From Pseudomonadota bacterium (lineage in GTDB: Bacteria > Pseudomonadota > Gammaproteobacteria > Xanthomonadales > Ahniellaceae), in NCBI GenBank assembly GCA_022843465.1, contig JALHNO010000006.1, positions 62,001 to 126,000 on the forward strand: a stretch of 64,000 nucleotides of DNA, given 5' to 3'. Below the pieces are notes generated by a model that was not told where the DNA came from, did no database searches, and saw only the letters and a program-made list of their open reading frames with translations. Position 1 is the stretch's first letter; the number at the start of each line of letters is the position of its first letter. Positions 11,129 to 20,231 of this stretch are shown piece by piece. Made by a program: the position numbers and the translations under genes.

Positions 11129-11216
11129 CGACACGTTCCGCCACGGCTATGCCAGAGGGTCCACAGCCGCTGATCTGCCACAATAGGTGTTCCCTTATCT
11201 CCCTCCCGAGGTTCCC

Positions 11217-12668
11217 ATGTCGCATTTCGACGTCCGTTCCGCCAAGCGCCCAGACCCCGATCAGCCGATGGTCGACATCGCCAACTATGTGTCGGATTAC
11301 CACATAAGTTCAGCGGAAGCTTTCGAGACCGCGCGCTACATGTTGATGGATTCGCTGGCCTGTTCGATGCTCGCCATGCGCTTTCCGGAGTGCGTGAAGC
11401 ATCTCGGCCCCGTCGTGCCGGGTGCCGACATGAAAGACGGCGTCAAGATTCCAGGCACCTCGCATCGGCTCGATCCGGTGCAGGCCGCGTTCGCCATCGG
11501 CACCCAGGTGCGCTGGCTGGATTTCAATGACACCTGGCTGGCTGCCGAATGGGGTCATCCCTCGGACAATCTGGGCGCCATCCTGGCGGTCGGCGACTAC
11601 CTTTCGCGCCGCGCTGTTGCCCGTGGCGACAAGCCGCTGACGGTGCGCGATATCCTGGGCTTCGCGATCAAGGCCCACGAGATCCAGGGCTGCTACGCGC
11701 TGAAAAACAGCTTCAATCGGGTCGGCCTTGATCATGTGATCCTGGTGCGTCTGGCCTCCACGGCGGTCGCTGCCCACATGCTGGGTGCCAGCAAGGAAGA
11801 GATCATCACGGCGGTTTCCCACAGCTGGATCGACAATGGTGCCTTGCGTACCTATCGGCACGCACCCAATACCGGTCCGCGCAAGAGCTGGGCAGCGGGC
11901 GATGCCTGCCGTCGCGCCGTCATCCACGCACTGAACGCGGTCGACAAGGGGGTGGTTGGCTATCCCTCGGCGCTGAGTGCCAAGACCTGGGGTTTCTACG
12001 ATGTGGCGTTCAAGGGCAAGGCATTCGAGTTCGAGCGTCCCTTTGGCAGCTATGTCATGGAGAATGTCCTGTTCAAGATCAGCTTCCCGGCAGAATTCCA
12101 CGCCCAGACTGCCGTCGAGTGCGCCATGCAACTGCATCCACAGGTTGCTGGCCGGCTCGATCAGATCGAGCGCATTGCCATCGAAACCCAGGAAGCCGGC
12201 GTCCGCATCATCGACAAGACCGGCCCGCTGTCCAACTACGCCGATCGCGATCATTGCATCCAGTACATGGTGGCCATCCCGCTGATCTTCGGTGGCCTCA
12301 ACGCGGATCATTACAACGACGACGTCGCTGCCGATCCGCGCATCGATGCGCTGCGCGACAAGATGACGGTCAGCGAGAATCCGCAGTTCACCAAGGACTA
12401 TTTCGACTCCGACAAGCGCTACATCGGCAACTCGGTTCAGGTGTTCTTCAAGGACGGCAGCAAGACCGACAAGGTCTCGATCGATTATCCGATCGGCCAT
12501 CGCAAGCGTCGTGGCGAGGGCATCCCGGTGCTGGTGAAAAAGTTTGAATCGGCAATTGGCGCGCAGTTCGGCGCCAAGCGGGCAAAGCAGATCGTCGACA
12601 TCTGTGCTGATGCGGCGCGCATGGAAGCAATGCCGATCCACGAGTGGATGGACCTGTTCGCCGTCTGA
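11217..12668 (+). CDS. prpD: 2-methylcitrate dehydratase (MmgE/PrpD family)
   Basis: The protein has 483 residues, the same length as E. coli PrpD. The start at 11217 has GAGG 5 bases upstream; a longer frame from 11187 is rejected. Recognisable blocks are IANYVSDYHISSAEAFETARY, WLDFNDTWLAAEWGHPSDNLGAIL, HEIQGCYALKNSFNRVGLDHV, APNTGPRKSWAAGDACRRAV and the late RDHCIQYMVAIPLIFG. The enzyme dehydrates 2-methylcitrate in the methylcitrate cycle that oxidises propionyl-CoA to pyruvate. The other two cycle genes, prpB and prpC, are about 47 kb away at 59830-61928 rather than adjacent. No AcnD or PrpF partner is seen, which fits the AcnD-independent PrpD type. Confidence 0.94.
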   Translation: MSHFDVRSAKRPDPDQPMVDIANYVSDYHISSAEAFETARYMLMDSLACSMLAMRFPECVKHLGPVVPGADMKDGVKIPGTSHRLDPVQAAFAIGTQVRWLDFNDTWLAAEWGHPSDNLGAILAVGDYLSRRAVARGDKPLTVRDILGFAIKAHEIQGCYALKNSFNRVGLDHVILVRLASTAVAAHMLGASKEEIITAVSHSWIDNGALRTYRHAPNTGPRKSWAAGDACRRAVIHALNAVDKGVVGYPSALSAKTWGFYDVAFKGKAFEFERPFGSYVMENVLFKISFPAEFHAQTAVECAMQLHPQVAGRLDQIERIAIETQEAGVRIIDKTGPLSNYADRDHCIQYMVAIPLIFGGLNADHYNDDVAADPRIDALRDKMTVSENPQFTKDYFDSDKRYIGNSVQVFFKDGSKTDKVSIDYPIGHRKRRGEGIPVLVKKFESAIGAQFGAKRAKQIVDICADAARMEAMPIHEWMDLFAV

Positions 12669-12766
12669 GTGCCCGGATCGAGCGCAGGCCCATCGCTGCC
12701 TGCGCTTCGGTACGCCAGCACACATCCAGGTGTCGCGGTTTAGCAGTGGTTCAATCGGGACGTTGT

Positions 12767-12838
12767 CAAATTGCTCACCGAATCAGGGACTTGAATTCGC
12801 GCAATTTGCCCTGATCTTGGCGTCGTCTGACTTATAAT
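12767..12838 (+). promoter_or_regulatory. Promoter region of the OmpA-like gene with inverted repeat
   Basis: A perfect TATAAT hexamer lies at 12833-12838, about 58 bases before the ATG. No good -35 is seen; CTGATC at 12811-12816 is the only candidate with 16-base spacing. An 8-bp inverted repeat, CAAATTGC (12767-12774) and GCAATTTG (12801-12808), lies just upstream and could bind a regulator. The stretch is A+T-rich compared with its surroundings. Confidence 0.5.
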
Positions 12839-12896
12839 CCCGGTTGCGCCATCTCCCGGCGCAGCGGCCGCAAGAAAAATCACAATGGAGATCCCG

Positions 12897-13988
12897 ATGA
12901 ACCGTAAAACACTGTGTGCATTGATTGCACTGTCTCTGGGCGGCGTTTCGGTCCAGGCGCAGGACTATCCCACCAATTGGTACGTGGCCCCGTCGCTGGG
13001 TGTTTCGCTCAATGACAACGAGCGCTACGTCGATGACGATGAGACCGTTCTTTTCGGCGTTGGCCTGGGTCGCTACATCGCGCCGAACAGCTCGCTCGAG
13101 TTCGCGGTTGACTACACCACGCGTGATTTTGGCAGCCAGTTCAACTATGTCGGCGACTCCAGCTCGCTGGATGTCACCGCAACCCTGCGTCACTTCTTCA
13201 CCGACTGGGCCTGGCGCCCGTACGTCTTCGGTGGCATCGGCATGGGTTACCACCAGGCTGACCGTCAGGTCGGTGGCGAAGTCGAAGTCGATGGCTGGGA
13301 TCCTGTTGCCCAGTTCGGCCTCGGCGTGCAGCGTGCATTCGGCGGCAACAAGGCGTTCCGCACCGAACTCGGCTACCGCGCTGATTACGACAACCGCACG
13401 GTTCCGGGCCAGACCGAATTCGGCGATGTGTTCCTGACTGCAGCAGTATTGTTCAATGTCGGCAGCAGCTCGGCTCCCGAAGAACCGGCCGCGATGGATC
13501 CGGCCGATGTTCCGGCCGAACCCGCAGCGCCGACTCCGCCGCCGCAGCCGACCGACGGTGACAACGACGGCGTGCTCGATGCCGACGACAAGTGCCCGGA
13601 TTCGGCAGCCGGTGAAGTCGTGGGTCCGGATGGCTGCCCGCAGGCGATCGTGATTGATCTGCGCGGCGTCAACTTTGCCTTCGACAAGTCGGACCTTACG
13701 CCTGAGTCGATCGCGATCCTGGACCAGGCTGTTGACGTGCTCAATCGCTACCCGGCGATGAAGGTTGAAGTTGCCGGTCATACCGATTCGGTCGGTACCG
13801 ATGCCTACAACCAGGGCCTCTCCGAGCGTCGCGCCAAGGTGGTGTACAAGTACCTGACCGACAAGGGCATCGATGCCTCGCGTCTGTCCGGTCCGAATGG
13901 CTACGGCGAAACCCGTCCAATCGACAGCAACGACAATGCCGACGGCCGCGCCCGCAACCGTCGCACCGAGTTGGTCAAGCAGAAGTAA
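12897..13988 (+). CDS. OmpA-like outer membrane protein (beta-barrel, TSP3 linker, peptidoglycan-binding domain)
   Basis: The protein has 363 residues. The ATG at 12897 has GGAG 6 bases upstream, and MNRKTLCALIALSLGGVSVQA is a signal peptide. Residues about 22-190 alternate in beta-barrel fashion and end in aromatic strands (FGDVFLTAAVLFNVG). A Pro/Ala hinge and a calcium-binding thrombospondin type 3 motif follow (DGDNDGVLDADDKCPDS). The OmpA C-terminal domain has VEVAGHTDSVGTDAYNQGLSERRA and ARNRRTEL, the diaminopimelate-contacting residues. It should tie the outer membrane to peptidoglycan and is probably abundant, given the strong -10 element and the downstream terminator. It is not orthologous to E. 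coli OmpA in its barrel, so no symbol is given. Confidence 0.93.
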   Translation: MNRKTLCALIALSLGGVSVQAQDYPTNWYVAPSLGVSLNDNERYVDDDETVLFGVGLGRYIAPNSSLEFAVDYTTRDFGSQFNYVGDSSSLDVTATLRHFFTDWAWRPYVFGGIGMGYHQADRQVGGEVEVDGWDPVAQFGLGVQRAFGGNKAFRTELGYRADYDNRTVPGQTEFGDVFLTAAVLFNVGSSSAPEEPAAMDPADVPAEPAAPTPPPQPTDGDNDGVLDADDKCPDSAAGEVVGPDGCPQAIVIDLRGVNFAFDKSDLTPESIAILDQAVDVLNRYPAMKVEVAGHTDSVGTDAYNQGLSERRAKVVYKYLTDKGIDASRLSGPNGYGETRPIDSNDNADGRARNRRTELVKQK

Positions 13989-14027
13989 TCAGCTTGCGGC
14001 TTGATGCCGCAGTTGCGCAGAATGAAG

Positions 14028-14053
14028 AGCCCGGCCTCGTGCCGGGCTTTTTC
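14028..14053 (+). terminator. Rho-independent terminator of the OmpA-like gene
   Basis: The stem is AGCCCGGC / GCCGGGCT with a CTCGT loop, followed by TTTTT. It lies 40 bases after the stop codon and just before the convergent histidine kinase gene. Confidence 0.9.
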
Positions 14054-14075
14054 TTTGCCGTTTCGCCGGCGGCGT

Positions 14076-15428
14076 CTAGGCGTTCGCTGTCGTCACCGTC
14101 ACTGCATCCGGCAAGCGGATGCGGGCGCGTGTGCCACGGCCAAGCTCGCTCTCTATGCTGACTGGCCACTGGAAGCGGTCTGAAAGCCGCTTGACGATCG
14201 TCAGTCCCACGCCATGGCCGCCGCGATCCGAGCGTCGGCCGCGGTAGAACGGGTCGAAAGCATGTGCGGCATCTTCGGACGACATGCCGCTCCCGCTGTC
14301 CTCGACTTCGACGTAGTCCGCACCCAGGCGCACCGTGATGGTGCCGACCTCGGTGTACTGCGCGGCGTTGCGCAGCAGATTGGACAGCATCACCGAAAGT
14401 ACGCGCGCCGAGCCATTGAGCACGACGGACGCGGCAATTTCCGAGCGGATCTCGATCGGCTTGCCGGTGATCAGTACGGCGGCGCGCTCGGTCTCTTCGG
14501 CGACGAGATCGTTGACACTGAACTGCTCGCTGGGCAGACCGACGTCGGCCTCGCGGGCGAGGATCAGAAAGGCTTCGATCAGTGCCTCCATATCTCCGGT
14601 GGCGCGCCGAATGCGATTCAGTGACTTTTCGATCAGGGCGCTGGGTTCGGCGTCGCTCAGCATCACGTCGGTGGCGATCTTGATGATCGTCAGAGGGGTA
14701 CGGAGTTCATGGCTGGCATCGCGGGTGAAATTGCGTTCGCGTTCGACAAAGTGTTCGTTGCGCCTGGCAAACACCGCGATGGATTCGGCGAGCGTCTGCA
14801 CCTCTTCGTCGCTGTTGGAGGAACGCCTGATTTCCTCGACGGCCTTGAGGTCAGGTTTGTGCGGGTCAAGCGCACTGACGCTCTGTGCCAGCTGGATGAT
14901 CGGCGAGACTGCGCGGCGCGAGACGCGATAGGTGAAAAAGGACACCAGATACACCGCACCAAGTACGAAGCTGAGTGGAATCAGGCCGAACCAGAGTGCG
15001 AGGCTGCGCAGTTGTTCCTGATGGAAGATCAGCCAGAGGCGGTCATCGCCATGCTGATCGACATAGACCAGTTCATCGGCACCGGCCAGGCTCAGCGCGT
15101 GGAACCCCGGCGGCAAGGCGCGCAGGCTGGCCGGCACGGCCGGATTGTCGATATCTCCGATGCTCAGATAACCCTGCATGTTGTAGGTGTCGGGCACCGG
15201 CCAGGAGGGGTCGCGTTTGCGACCTTCCCAGAAATGCGTGGCTTCGTCCGTCAGCGCGCGGTGGATCAGCACGTCGCGCAATACGACCATCGCGGCGTAG
15301 ACCCCCAGCAAGGTGGCCAGCGCGATGGATACGGTCTGCAGTACGAACGCGATCCACAGTTTGCCGCGCAGGCCGCGCGTCGGCGCGTTGGCTCTATCCG
15401 GCTTTCGCACTGTTCGCCAACTCGGCAT
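14076..15428 (-). CDS. Two-component sensor histidine kinase
   Basis: The protein has 450 residues. Two transmembrane helices (about 24-50 and 145-168) enclose a sensor domain of about 95 residues. A HAMP-like stretch leads to the dimerisation helix with the phosphoacceptor in RDASHELRTPLT (His240). The ATP-binding domain shows the N box LLRNAAQYT, the G1 box DSGSGMS and the G2 box GGHGVGLTIVKRL. The gene overlaps the end of the response regulator gene by 35 bases, so the pair is translationally coupled. The signal is unknown. Alternative starts inside the overlap cannot be ruled out. Confidence 0.92.
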   Translation of the reverse strand: MPSWRTVRKPDRANAPTRGLRGKLWIAFVLQTVSIALATLLGVYAAMVVLRDVLIHRALTDEATHFWEGRKRDPSWPVPDTYNMQGYLSIGDIDNPAVPASLRALPPGFHALSLAGADELVYVDQHGDDRLWLIFHQEQLRSLALWFGLIPLSFVLGAVYLVSFFTYRVSRRAVSPIIQLAQSVSALDPHKPDLKAVEEIRRSSNSDEEVQTLAESIAVFARRNEHFVERERNFTRDASHELRTPLTIIKIATDVMLSDAEPSALIEKSLNRIRRATGDMEALIEAFLILAREADVGLPSEQFSVNDLVAEETERAAVLITGKPIEIRSEIAASVVLNGSARVLSVMLSNLLRNAAQYTEVGTITVRLGADYVEVEDSGSGMSSEDAAHAFDPFYRGRRSDRGGHGVGLTIVKRLSDRFQWPVSIESELGRGTRARIRLPDAVTVTTANA

Positions 15429-16125
15429 CGAGGTCGGTGAGTCGGTAGCCAGCGCTGTGGATCGTGTGCAGCAGCGGTTTGTCGAACGGCTTGTCGATCA
15501 CTTTTCGCAGATTGTAGAGATGGCTGCGCAGGGTGTCGGAATCGGGCAGCAGATCGCCCCAGACTTCGCGTTCGATGTCGCGTCGACTGACCACGCGAGG
15601 GGATTCTCGCATCAGGATCGTCAACAGGCGGATGCCGATCGGTGACAACAGCAGGTCGCGACCGGCGCGGGTAGCACGCAGGGTGGCGGTGTCCAGCACC
15701 AGATCGGCGACGCGCAACACCTCGGTAGATACCTGGCGGCGGTCGCGGCGGATAAGCGCGCGGACGCGGGCCTCGAGTTCACGAATCTCGAACGGCTTGA
15801 CCAGGTAATCGTCGGCGCCAGCGTCCAGCCCCACCAGTTTGTCATCCAGAGTGTCGCGCGCGGTCAGCATCAGCACCGGTGTGGCGCGTTTGGCGTCATG
15901 CCGCAGCTTGCGACAGACCTCCAGCCCGTCCATGCCGGGCAGCATCAGGTCCAGCACGATCACGTCGTAGCTATTGCTTACCGCCAGGTGCAGGCCGGTG
16001 ACGCCATCGCTGGCATAATCAACGCTGAAGCCGCGGCGTTCCAGGAACTCGCCGACCATCTCGGCAATGCCGCGGTTGTCTTCGATCAACAGAATCAGGC
16101 CGGGGGTGTCTTCTCTTACGGTCAT
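15394..16125 (-). CDS. OmpR-family response regulator
   Basis: The protein has 243 residues. The receiver domain has the acidic pair in IEDNRG, the phosphoacceptor Asp59 in VLDLMLPGMDG, the conserved Thr in MLTARD and Lys in YLVKPFE. The C-terminal winged helix (about 140-230) carries RDIEREVWGD and SDTLRSHLYNLRKVIDKPF. AAGGAG precedes the ATG. It is the partner of the overlapping kinase gene. A short inverted repeat lies immediately upstream at 16137-16150. Confidence 0.93.
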   Translation of the reverse strand: MTVREDTPGLILLIEDNRGIAEMVGEFLERRGFSVDYASDGVTGLHLAVSNSYDVIVLDLMLPGMDGLEVCRKLRHDAKRATPVLMLTARDTLDDKLVGLDAGADDYLVKPFEIRELEARVRALIRRDRRQVSTEVLRVADLVLDTATLRATRAGRDLLLSPIGIRLLTILMRESPRVVSRRDIEREVWGDLLPDSDTLRSHLYNLRKVIDKPFDKPLLHTIHSAGYRLTDLDAELANSAKAG

Positions 16126-16136
16126 GGCAGGCTCCT

Positions 16137-16150
16137 TTCACAAGTGTGAA
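16137..16150. promoter_or_regulatory. Inverted repeat upstream of the response regulator gene
   Basis: TTCACA and TGTGAA form a perfect 6-bp inverted repeat around AG, 12-25 bases before the response regulator start codon and abutting its ribosome binding site. It could be an autoregulatory operator. Its half-sites point opposite to a CRP site. Evidence is symmetry and position only. Confidence 0.35.
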
Positions 16151-16281
16151 GATTAGAAAGGATCGGCTGTGACGATAAAGTGAATTTCTGGAATTTTGTG
16201 AATGCAGGCTGTGTCACGCTGGAACTGCCAGTGGCACGTACCCTGCTTGGGGCTCATCGGATCCGGAGCATTGGGGGAATC

Positions 16282-16608
16282 ATGGAAGCGAGCGAGAAGA
16301 GACTGCATCCGCGCAAGGACGTGTTCACAGCCGCCATGCTGGTGCTGGGCGAGGAAGGCTATCTTTCGGAAGTCTGGGACATTTCTCAGGGCGGCGCGCG
16401 ACTGGGCCGCCCCAAGCGCTGGCCGGCCTCGGGTTCGGAACTGGCGCGGGTTTTCTTCATGCTCGATCAGGACACCGTCATCAGCCTGGCTGTGCGCGTC
16501 GTGCGCTCGGGCGAAGACCACATCGGCCTGAAATTTGTCGAGGGTCAGGAAGAGCGCATCCAGCAACTGATGTACGAGGCTCGGTTTCTGGAGTCGGAAA
16601 CGACCTGA
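16282..16608 (+). CDS. PilZ domain protein (probable cyclic-di-GMP binding)
   Basis: The protein has 108 residues and is a single PilZ domain. The two ligand-binding elements are visible: the RLHPRK arginine cluster near residue 7 and DISQGGARL near residue 33. The ATG at 16282 follows a GGGGGA ribosome binding site. Such stand-alone PilZ proteins act as cyclic-di-GMP effectors for motility, pili or exopolysaccharide. Which output this one controls is not visible. A GGDEF cyclase lies at 53380-55521, but no direct link is evident. Confidence 0.87.
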   Translation: MEASEKRLHPRKDVFTAAMLVLGEEGYLSEVWDISQGGARLGRPKRWPASGSELARVFFMLDQDTVISLAVRVVRSGEDHIGLKFVEGQEERIQQLMYEARFLESETT

Positions 16609-16731
16609 GCTGGTTTTGGGGCAGCAGCCCAAGAGCTTGGTGCGCGACGGAGCGGGCTTCAGTGTGCCGGTATGCTCAGGCGCGCGCCAACCTGTGTACT
16701 GTTTCCGCGTGTCGCTCTGAGGAGGGGTTCA

Positions 16732-17070
16732 ATGCATGCCTGGTTGACGCCGATCATTCTGCTGCTGGCATCCAATGTGTTCATGACCTTCGCCTGGTAT
16801 GGGCATTTGCGCCACAAGCACGTCGCGATCACCACCGTGATTCTGCTCAGCTGGGGCATTGCCTTTTTCGAGTACTGCCTGCAGGTCCCGGCCAATCGGA
16901 TCGGGCATGCTGTCTACACCGCAGCACAACTGAAGGTGATCCAGGAGGTGCTGTCACTGTCGGTGTTTGCAGTGTTCTCGGTCTGGTATCTCGGCGAGAC
17001 GCTGAGCTGGAATCATCTTGCCGGCTTTTGCCTGATCGCAGCGGGCGCGGCTCTGGTGTTCATGGGCTGA
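16732..17070 (+). CDS. DUF486 (DMT superfamily) small membrane protein
   Basis: The protein has 112 residues with four predicted transmembrane helices, starting MHAWLTPIILLLASNVFMTFAWYGHL. The motifs SWGIAFFEYCLQVPANRIGH and SLSVFAVFSVWYLGE are typical of DUF486, a small relative of drug/metabolite transporters of unknown substrate. GAGGAGG precedes the ATG by about 6 bases. It ends 17 bases before the convergent DUF962 gene. Confidence 0.88.
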   Translation: MHAWLTPIILLLASNVFMTFAWYGHLRHKHVAITTVILLSWGIAFFEYCLQVPANRIGHAVYTAAQLKVIQEVLSLSVFAVFSVWYLGETLSWNHLAGFCLIAAGAALVFMG

Positions 17071-17087
17071 ACACGGCGTGCTCGTGG

Positions 17088-17396
17088 TCAGAACGGAATC
17101 CTGCCGGTCAGCATGTCCCTGAACATTACCCAGTCGCCGGCGAGGCTGTAGAAGGGATGCTTGAAGGTCGCCGGCCGATTCTTCTCGAAACCGAAGTGTC
17201 CGAGCCAGGCGAAGCCGTAGCCGATCAGTGGCAGGCTCAGCAACCACCATGGCGTCAGCCAGCGCAGCAACACCGCGAGTACGACCAGCACAATCAATGA
17301 GCTGCCAACAAAATGCAGACGGCGGCAGGTCGCATTGCGATGTTCGCCCAGGTAGTAGGGGTAGAACGCGCGGAAGCTGTCGAACTTCGTATCCAC
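17088..17396 (-). CDS. DUF962/Mpo1-like membrane protein (second copy)
   Basis: The protein has 102 residues if the GTG at 17396 is used (MDTKFDSFRAFYPYYLGEH). That start fits the family N-terminus and has AGAGG upstream. A frame back to 17465 adds residues not typical of the family. The conserved FYPYYLGEHRN, CRRLHFVGS, WLGHFGFEKNRPATFKHPFYSLAGDW and two or three hydrophobic stretches define DUF962. This is the short bacterial type, while the copy at 7738-8166 is a longer variant. Bacterial function is not established. Confidence 0.85.
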   Translation of the reverse strand: MDTKFDSFRAFYPYYLGEHRNATCRRLHFVGSSLIVLVVLAVLLRWLTPWWLLSLPLIGYGFAWLGHFGFEKNRPATFKHPFYSLAGDWVMFRDMLTGRIPF

Positions 17397-17501
17397 GTAT
17401 CGCACCTCTTCGCTGGCTGTTGCGTGCACAGAACTGGCTGCCAACACTGGCGACAAGCCGGGCACGACGTCATTGCATCGCGCCCCGGCTTACGCGGGAT
17501 T

Positions 17502-20147
17502 CTAGTCCTCGAATCCGTCGCCGAACATGCCGCTGGCATCGGCATCGACAGCAGTGTTGTTGACCTGGTCGGGATCGCCGACACCGGCGCCGGTCGCTAC
17601 TGTGGCCGTATTGCTGATGCCGGATTCCGAAGTGATGCGGACAGGCGCAGTCACCGTGAGGGTGACGCTGCTGGCTGCCGGGAGATCGACCATCAGGCTG
17701 ATGTCGCCCATGCCCGAAGCGGTCGAGCAACTGGAGTTGCCATCGTTGACGCAGGTCCAGCTGGTGGCGGCCTCGTCGAACAGGGCGTCGTCAATGTCGT
17801 CGCTGACCAGGGCGCCGACGGTGGCGGACGGGCCGGCATTGCTGACGATGATGGTGTAGACCGTGGTCGCGCCGCTCTGCACCATGTCCTCGCCATTCTC
17901 CTTGCTGATCGACAGATCGGCAGCAGGAATCACCTCATGATTGGGCGAGTTGTCGGTGGTGAAACCGTGATTGGCGTCGCCGGTGTAAAAGGCCTGGAAG
18001 ACATAGGTACCCAGACTCAGCGGCGCTGTATTGATCGTGGCCACGCCATTGACAATGGCGGCATTGCCGACCGGGCCCGGGCTCGGTGAAACGATCTGGA
18101 ACGCGACCGTGCCCACCGGAATGCCGCCGGTCAGTGTCGCCGTCAGCGTCGCGCTGTTGCCTTCAAGACTGGGATTGGGTGAGGACGTCAGTTCCATCAC
18201 CACGGCGGCCTGGGTGATCTCCTGCGAGATCGGTCCGGCGGCACTGCCGAGGTAATTTGCGGTCTGCGCGTAGGCAGCGGTGATCGGATGGGTTCCGACG
18301 TTGAGATTGTTGATCGTTAGCTGGGCTGTCCCAGCGACCAGGGCCACGGTACCGATCGGTGTTCCGTTGTCGCTGAATACGACATTGCCGCTTGGCGTGC
18401 CGCCGCCAGGCGGGGTGACCGACATGCTTGCGGTAAACGTCACGGCCTGTCCGTAGGGCGCCGAAATCGCCGACGAGTTCAACGTCATCGTGGTGGTGGC
18501 GCGGGCAACGGTAACCGCGCTTGCCGCAGATGCGCTCGGCAGATGTTCGCTGTCGCCAAGGTAGTTCGCGGTGATGCTGTAGCTGCCGGCATTGGGGCTG
18601 CTCAGGATCAGCTGTGCCTGACCACTGCCGTTGACGGCGACCGAGCCGAGCGAGGCGGCTCCATTGAGGAAGCTCACCGTGCCGGTGGGGGTGCCGCCAG
18701 TGACTTGGGCCGTCAACGTCAGGCTCTGTCCGAACACGATGCTGTTGCTGCTGACATTGAGCGTGGTGGTGGTGCCGGTGCCATTGTTGAACACATAGGC
18801 CGAGCCGGAGTTGTTGCCGACGCCCGCGACATCATCCATGGGTGCGCCGACAATCGCGGTGCCACCTGCCAGCGCAACGCCAAAGCCGAAGTTGTCATTC
18901 AATGCCGCATCGCTCGCGATGTACTTGTCGAGCTGGGCCCAGCTGCTGCCGGTACGCCGGTAGACATAGGCAGAGCCCGCATTCACCACGGCCGTCAGGT
19001 CATCCACATAGGCGCCGACGACGGCGAGATCGCCCGAGATTGCCACCGAGTGACCGAAGAAGTCATCAGCGGCTCCATCCGAGGCCAGCAGATGCGCCTG
19101 GAAGTTCCAGGTGCCGGTGGTCTCCAGGAACACCGATGCCCGGCCGGAGTTGCTTCCGGCCACGCCGTTGAAGAACGGTTGCCCAATGATGGCCGAAGTT
19201 CCGTTGATCGCTACGCTGGTGCCGAATTCGTCCTCGGAGGTGCCGGTGGGTGGCGACAGCTTGGTGGTCTGCGTCCAGACGCCGGTATTGCGGGTGAAGG
19301 CATAGGCGCCGCCGGCCTGATTGCCAAAGGCATTGGTGTCCTTGGGCGCACCGACGACCACGCGTTCGCCAGAAATCGACACGGCGGTGCCGAACTGGTC
19401 TCCGGTAGCGGCGTCGGACGCGATCAGGCGCTGTTGCTGGGACCAGGTGCCGGCACTGCGGGTGAATACATAGGCCGAGCCGGTATTCAGTGTGGGCGTG
19501 CTGTCCAGGCTGGCGCCGGCAACCAGCGTGTTGCCATCCAGCGACACCGAGATACCGAAATTGTCGCCGGGCTGGATATCAGTGGACACCACGCGTTGCT
19601 GCAACGTCCAGACGCCCGCGCTTCGTGTGTAGACGTAGACCGCTCCGCTGCCACCTTCGAACGGCGCGCCGACCGCGAGCGTATCGCCCGAGATGGTGAC
19701 CGCATAACCGTAGTTGGCATTGACCGTAGGCGTCGAGGCCACCAGGCGCTGTTGCCGTGTCCAGCTGGTGCCGCCGCTGCGGACGAACACGTACGCCGAA
19801 CCCGCATCCGCTGCGGCAGCTTCGTCGTTGAGGTAAGCGCCCACCACGGCAGTATCGCCAGAGACCGCCACCGAATAACCCATATTGTCTTCGGCTGCGC
19901 CTTCGCCGGGATTGGGCAAAAGTTTGAATGACTCGCTGATATCGGCGAGGCGGATGCCGATCCGGGCCACCGGCAGCACCTTGCCGTCTGCCGTTGCGGC
20001 CTTGCCGGAACTGGCGGGCTGGGTCGCCGCGGTGGCGGACTGAGTGATGAGGCAGGCGGCCAGCAGGGCGGCCCCGAATACACTTGCGGCGGTTCTGAAA
20101 ACGGTCACTCCATCACTCCTTGCAGGGCGAAGCTCTGTAGGCTTCAT
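17502..20147 (-). CDS. Large exported FG-GAP / Ig-like / DUF11 surface protein with GFE tail
   Basis: The protein has about 881 residues from the ATG at 20147; a longer start at 20195 exists. The signal peptide ends LLAACLITQSATA and also contains a lipobox-like LAAC, so lipoprotein processing is possible. Seven FG-GAP repeats (about 60-460; pattern FGxSVAISGDxAVVGA...GSAYVFxR) should form an integrin-like propeller. Three bacterial Ig-like domains follow (about 465-745), starting for example at TLNVSSNSIVFGQSLTL. One DUF11 domain comes next (ADLSISKENGED), then the tail SGMFGDGFED. FG-GAP and Ig modules suggest adhesion or matrix binding. The C-terminal tail closely resembles that of the nuclease at 30582-33752. 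Confidence 0.85.
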   Translation of the reverse strand: MKPTELRPARSDGVTVFRTAASVFGAALLAACLITQSATAATQPASSGKAATADGKVLPVARIGIRLADISESFKLLPNPGEGAAEDNMGYSVAVSGDTAVVGAYLNDEAAAADAGSAYVFVRSGGTSWTRQQRLVASTPTVNANYGYAVTISGDTLAVGAPFEGGSGAVYVYTRSAGVWTLQQRVVSTDIQPGDNFGISVSLDGNTLVAGASLDSTPTLNTGSAYVFTRSAGTWSQQQRLIASDAATGDQFGTAVSISGERVVVGAPKDTNAFGNQAGGAYAFTRNTGVWTQTTKLSPPTGTSEDEFGTSVAINGTSAIIGQPFFNGVAGSNSGRASVFLETTGTWNFQAHLLASDGAADDFFGHSVAISGDLAVVGAYVDDLTAVVNAGSAYVYRRTGSSWAQLDKYIASDAALNDNFGFGVALAGGTAIVGAPMDDVAGVGNNSGSAYVFNNGTGTTTTLNVSSNSIVFGQSLTLTAQVTGGTPTGTVSFLNGAASLGSVAVNGSGQAQLILSSPNAGSYSITANYLGDSEHLPSASAASAVTVARATTTMTLNSSAISAPYGQAVTFTASMSVTPPGGGTPSGNVVFSDNGTPIGTVALVAGTAQLTINNLNVGTHPITAAYAQTANYLGSAAGPISQEITQAAVVMELTSSPNPSLEGNSATLTATLTGGIPVGTVAFQIVSPSPGPVGNAAIVNGVATINTAPLSLGTYVFQAFYTGDANHGFTTDNSPNHEVIPAADLSISKENGEDMVQSGATTVYTIIVSNAGPSATVGALVSDDIDDALFDEAATSWTCVNDGNSSCSTASGMGDISLMVDLPAASSVTLTVTAPVRITSESGISNTATVATGAGVGDPDQVNNTAVDADASGMFGDGFED

Positions 20148-20210
20148 GCTTACTGGCTGGGGCAGAATGACCTCTGGAAATATCCGCCACGCCAATCTCT
20201 GAGCACACGA

Positions 20211-20231
20211 TACGCCGATTCTATCGGCGTA
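20211..20231. promoter_or_regulatory. Inverted repeat upstream of the FG-GAP protein gene
   Basis: TACGCCGA and TCGGCGTA form a perfect 8-bp inverted repeat separated by TTCTA. It lies 64-84 bases before the start codon of the minus-strand FG-GAP gene, in a relatively A+T-rich gap. On the minus strand the spacer reads TAGAA within TAGAAT, a possible -10, so a bound repressor could cover the promoter. Confidence 0.4.
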
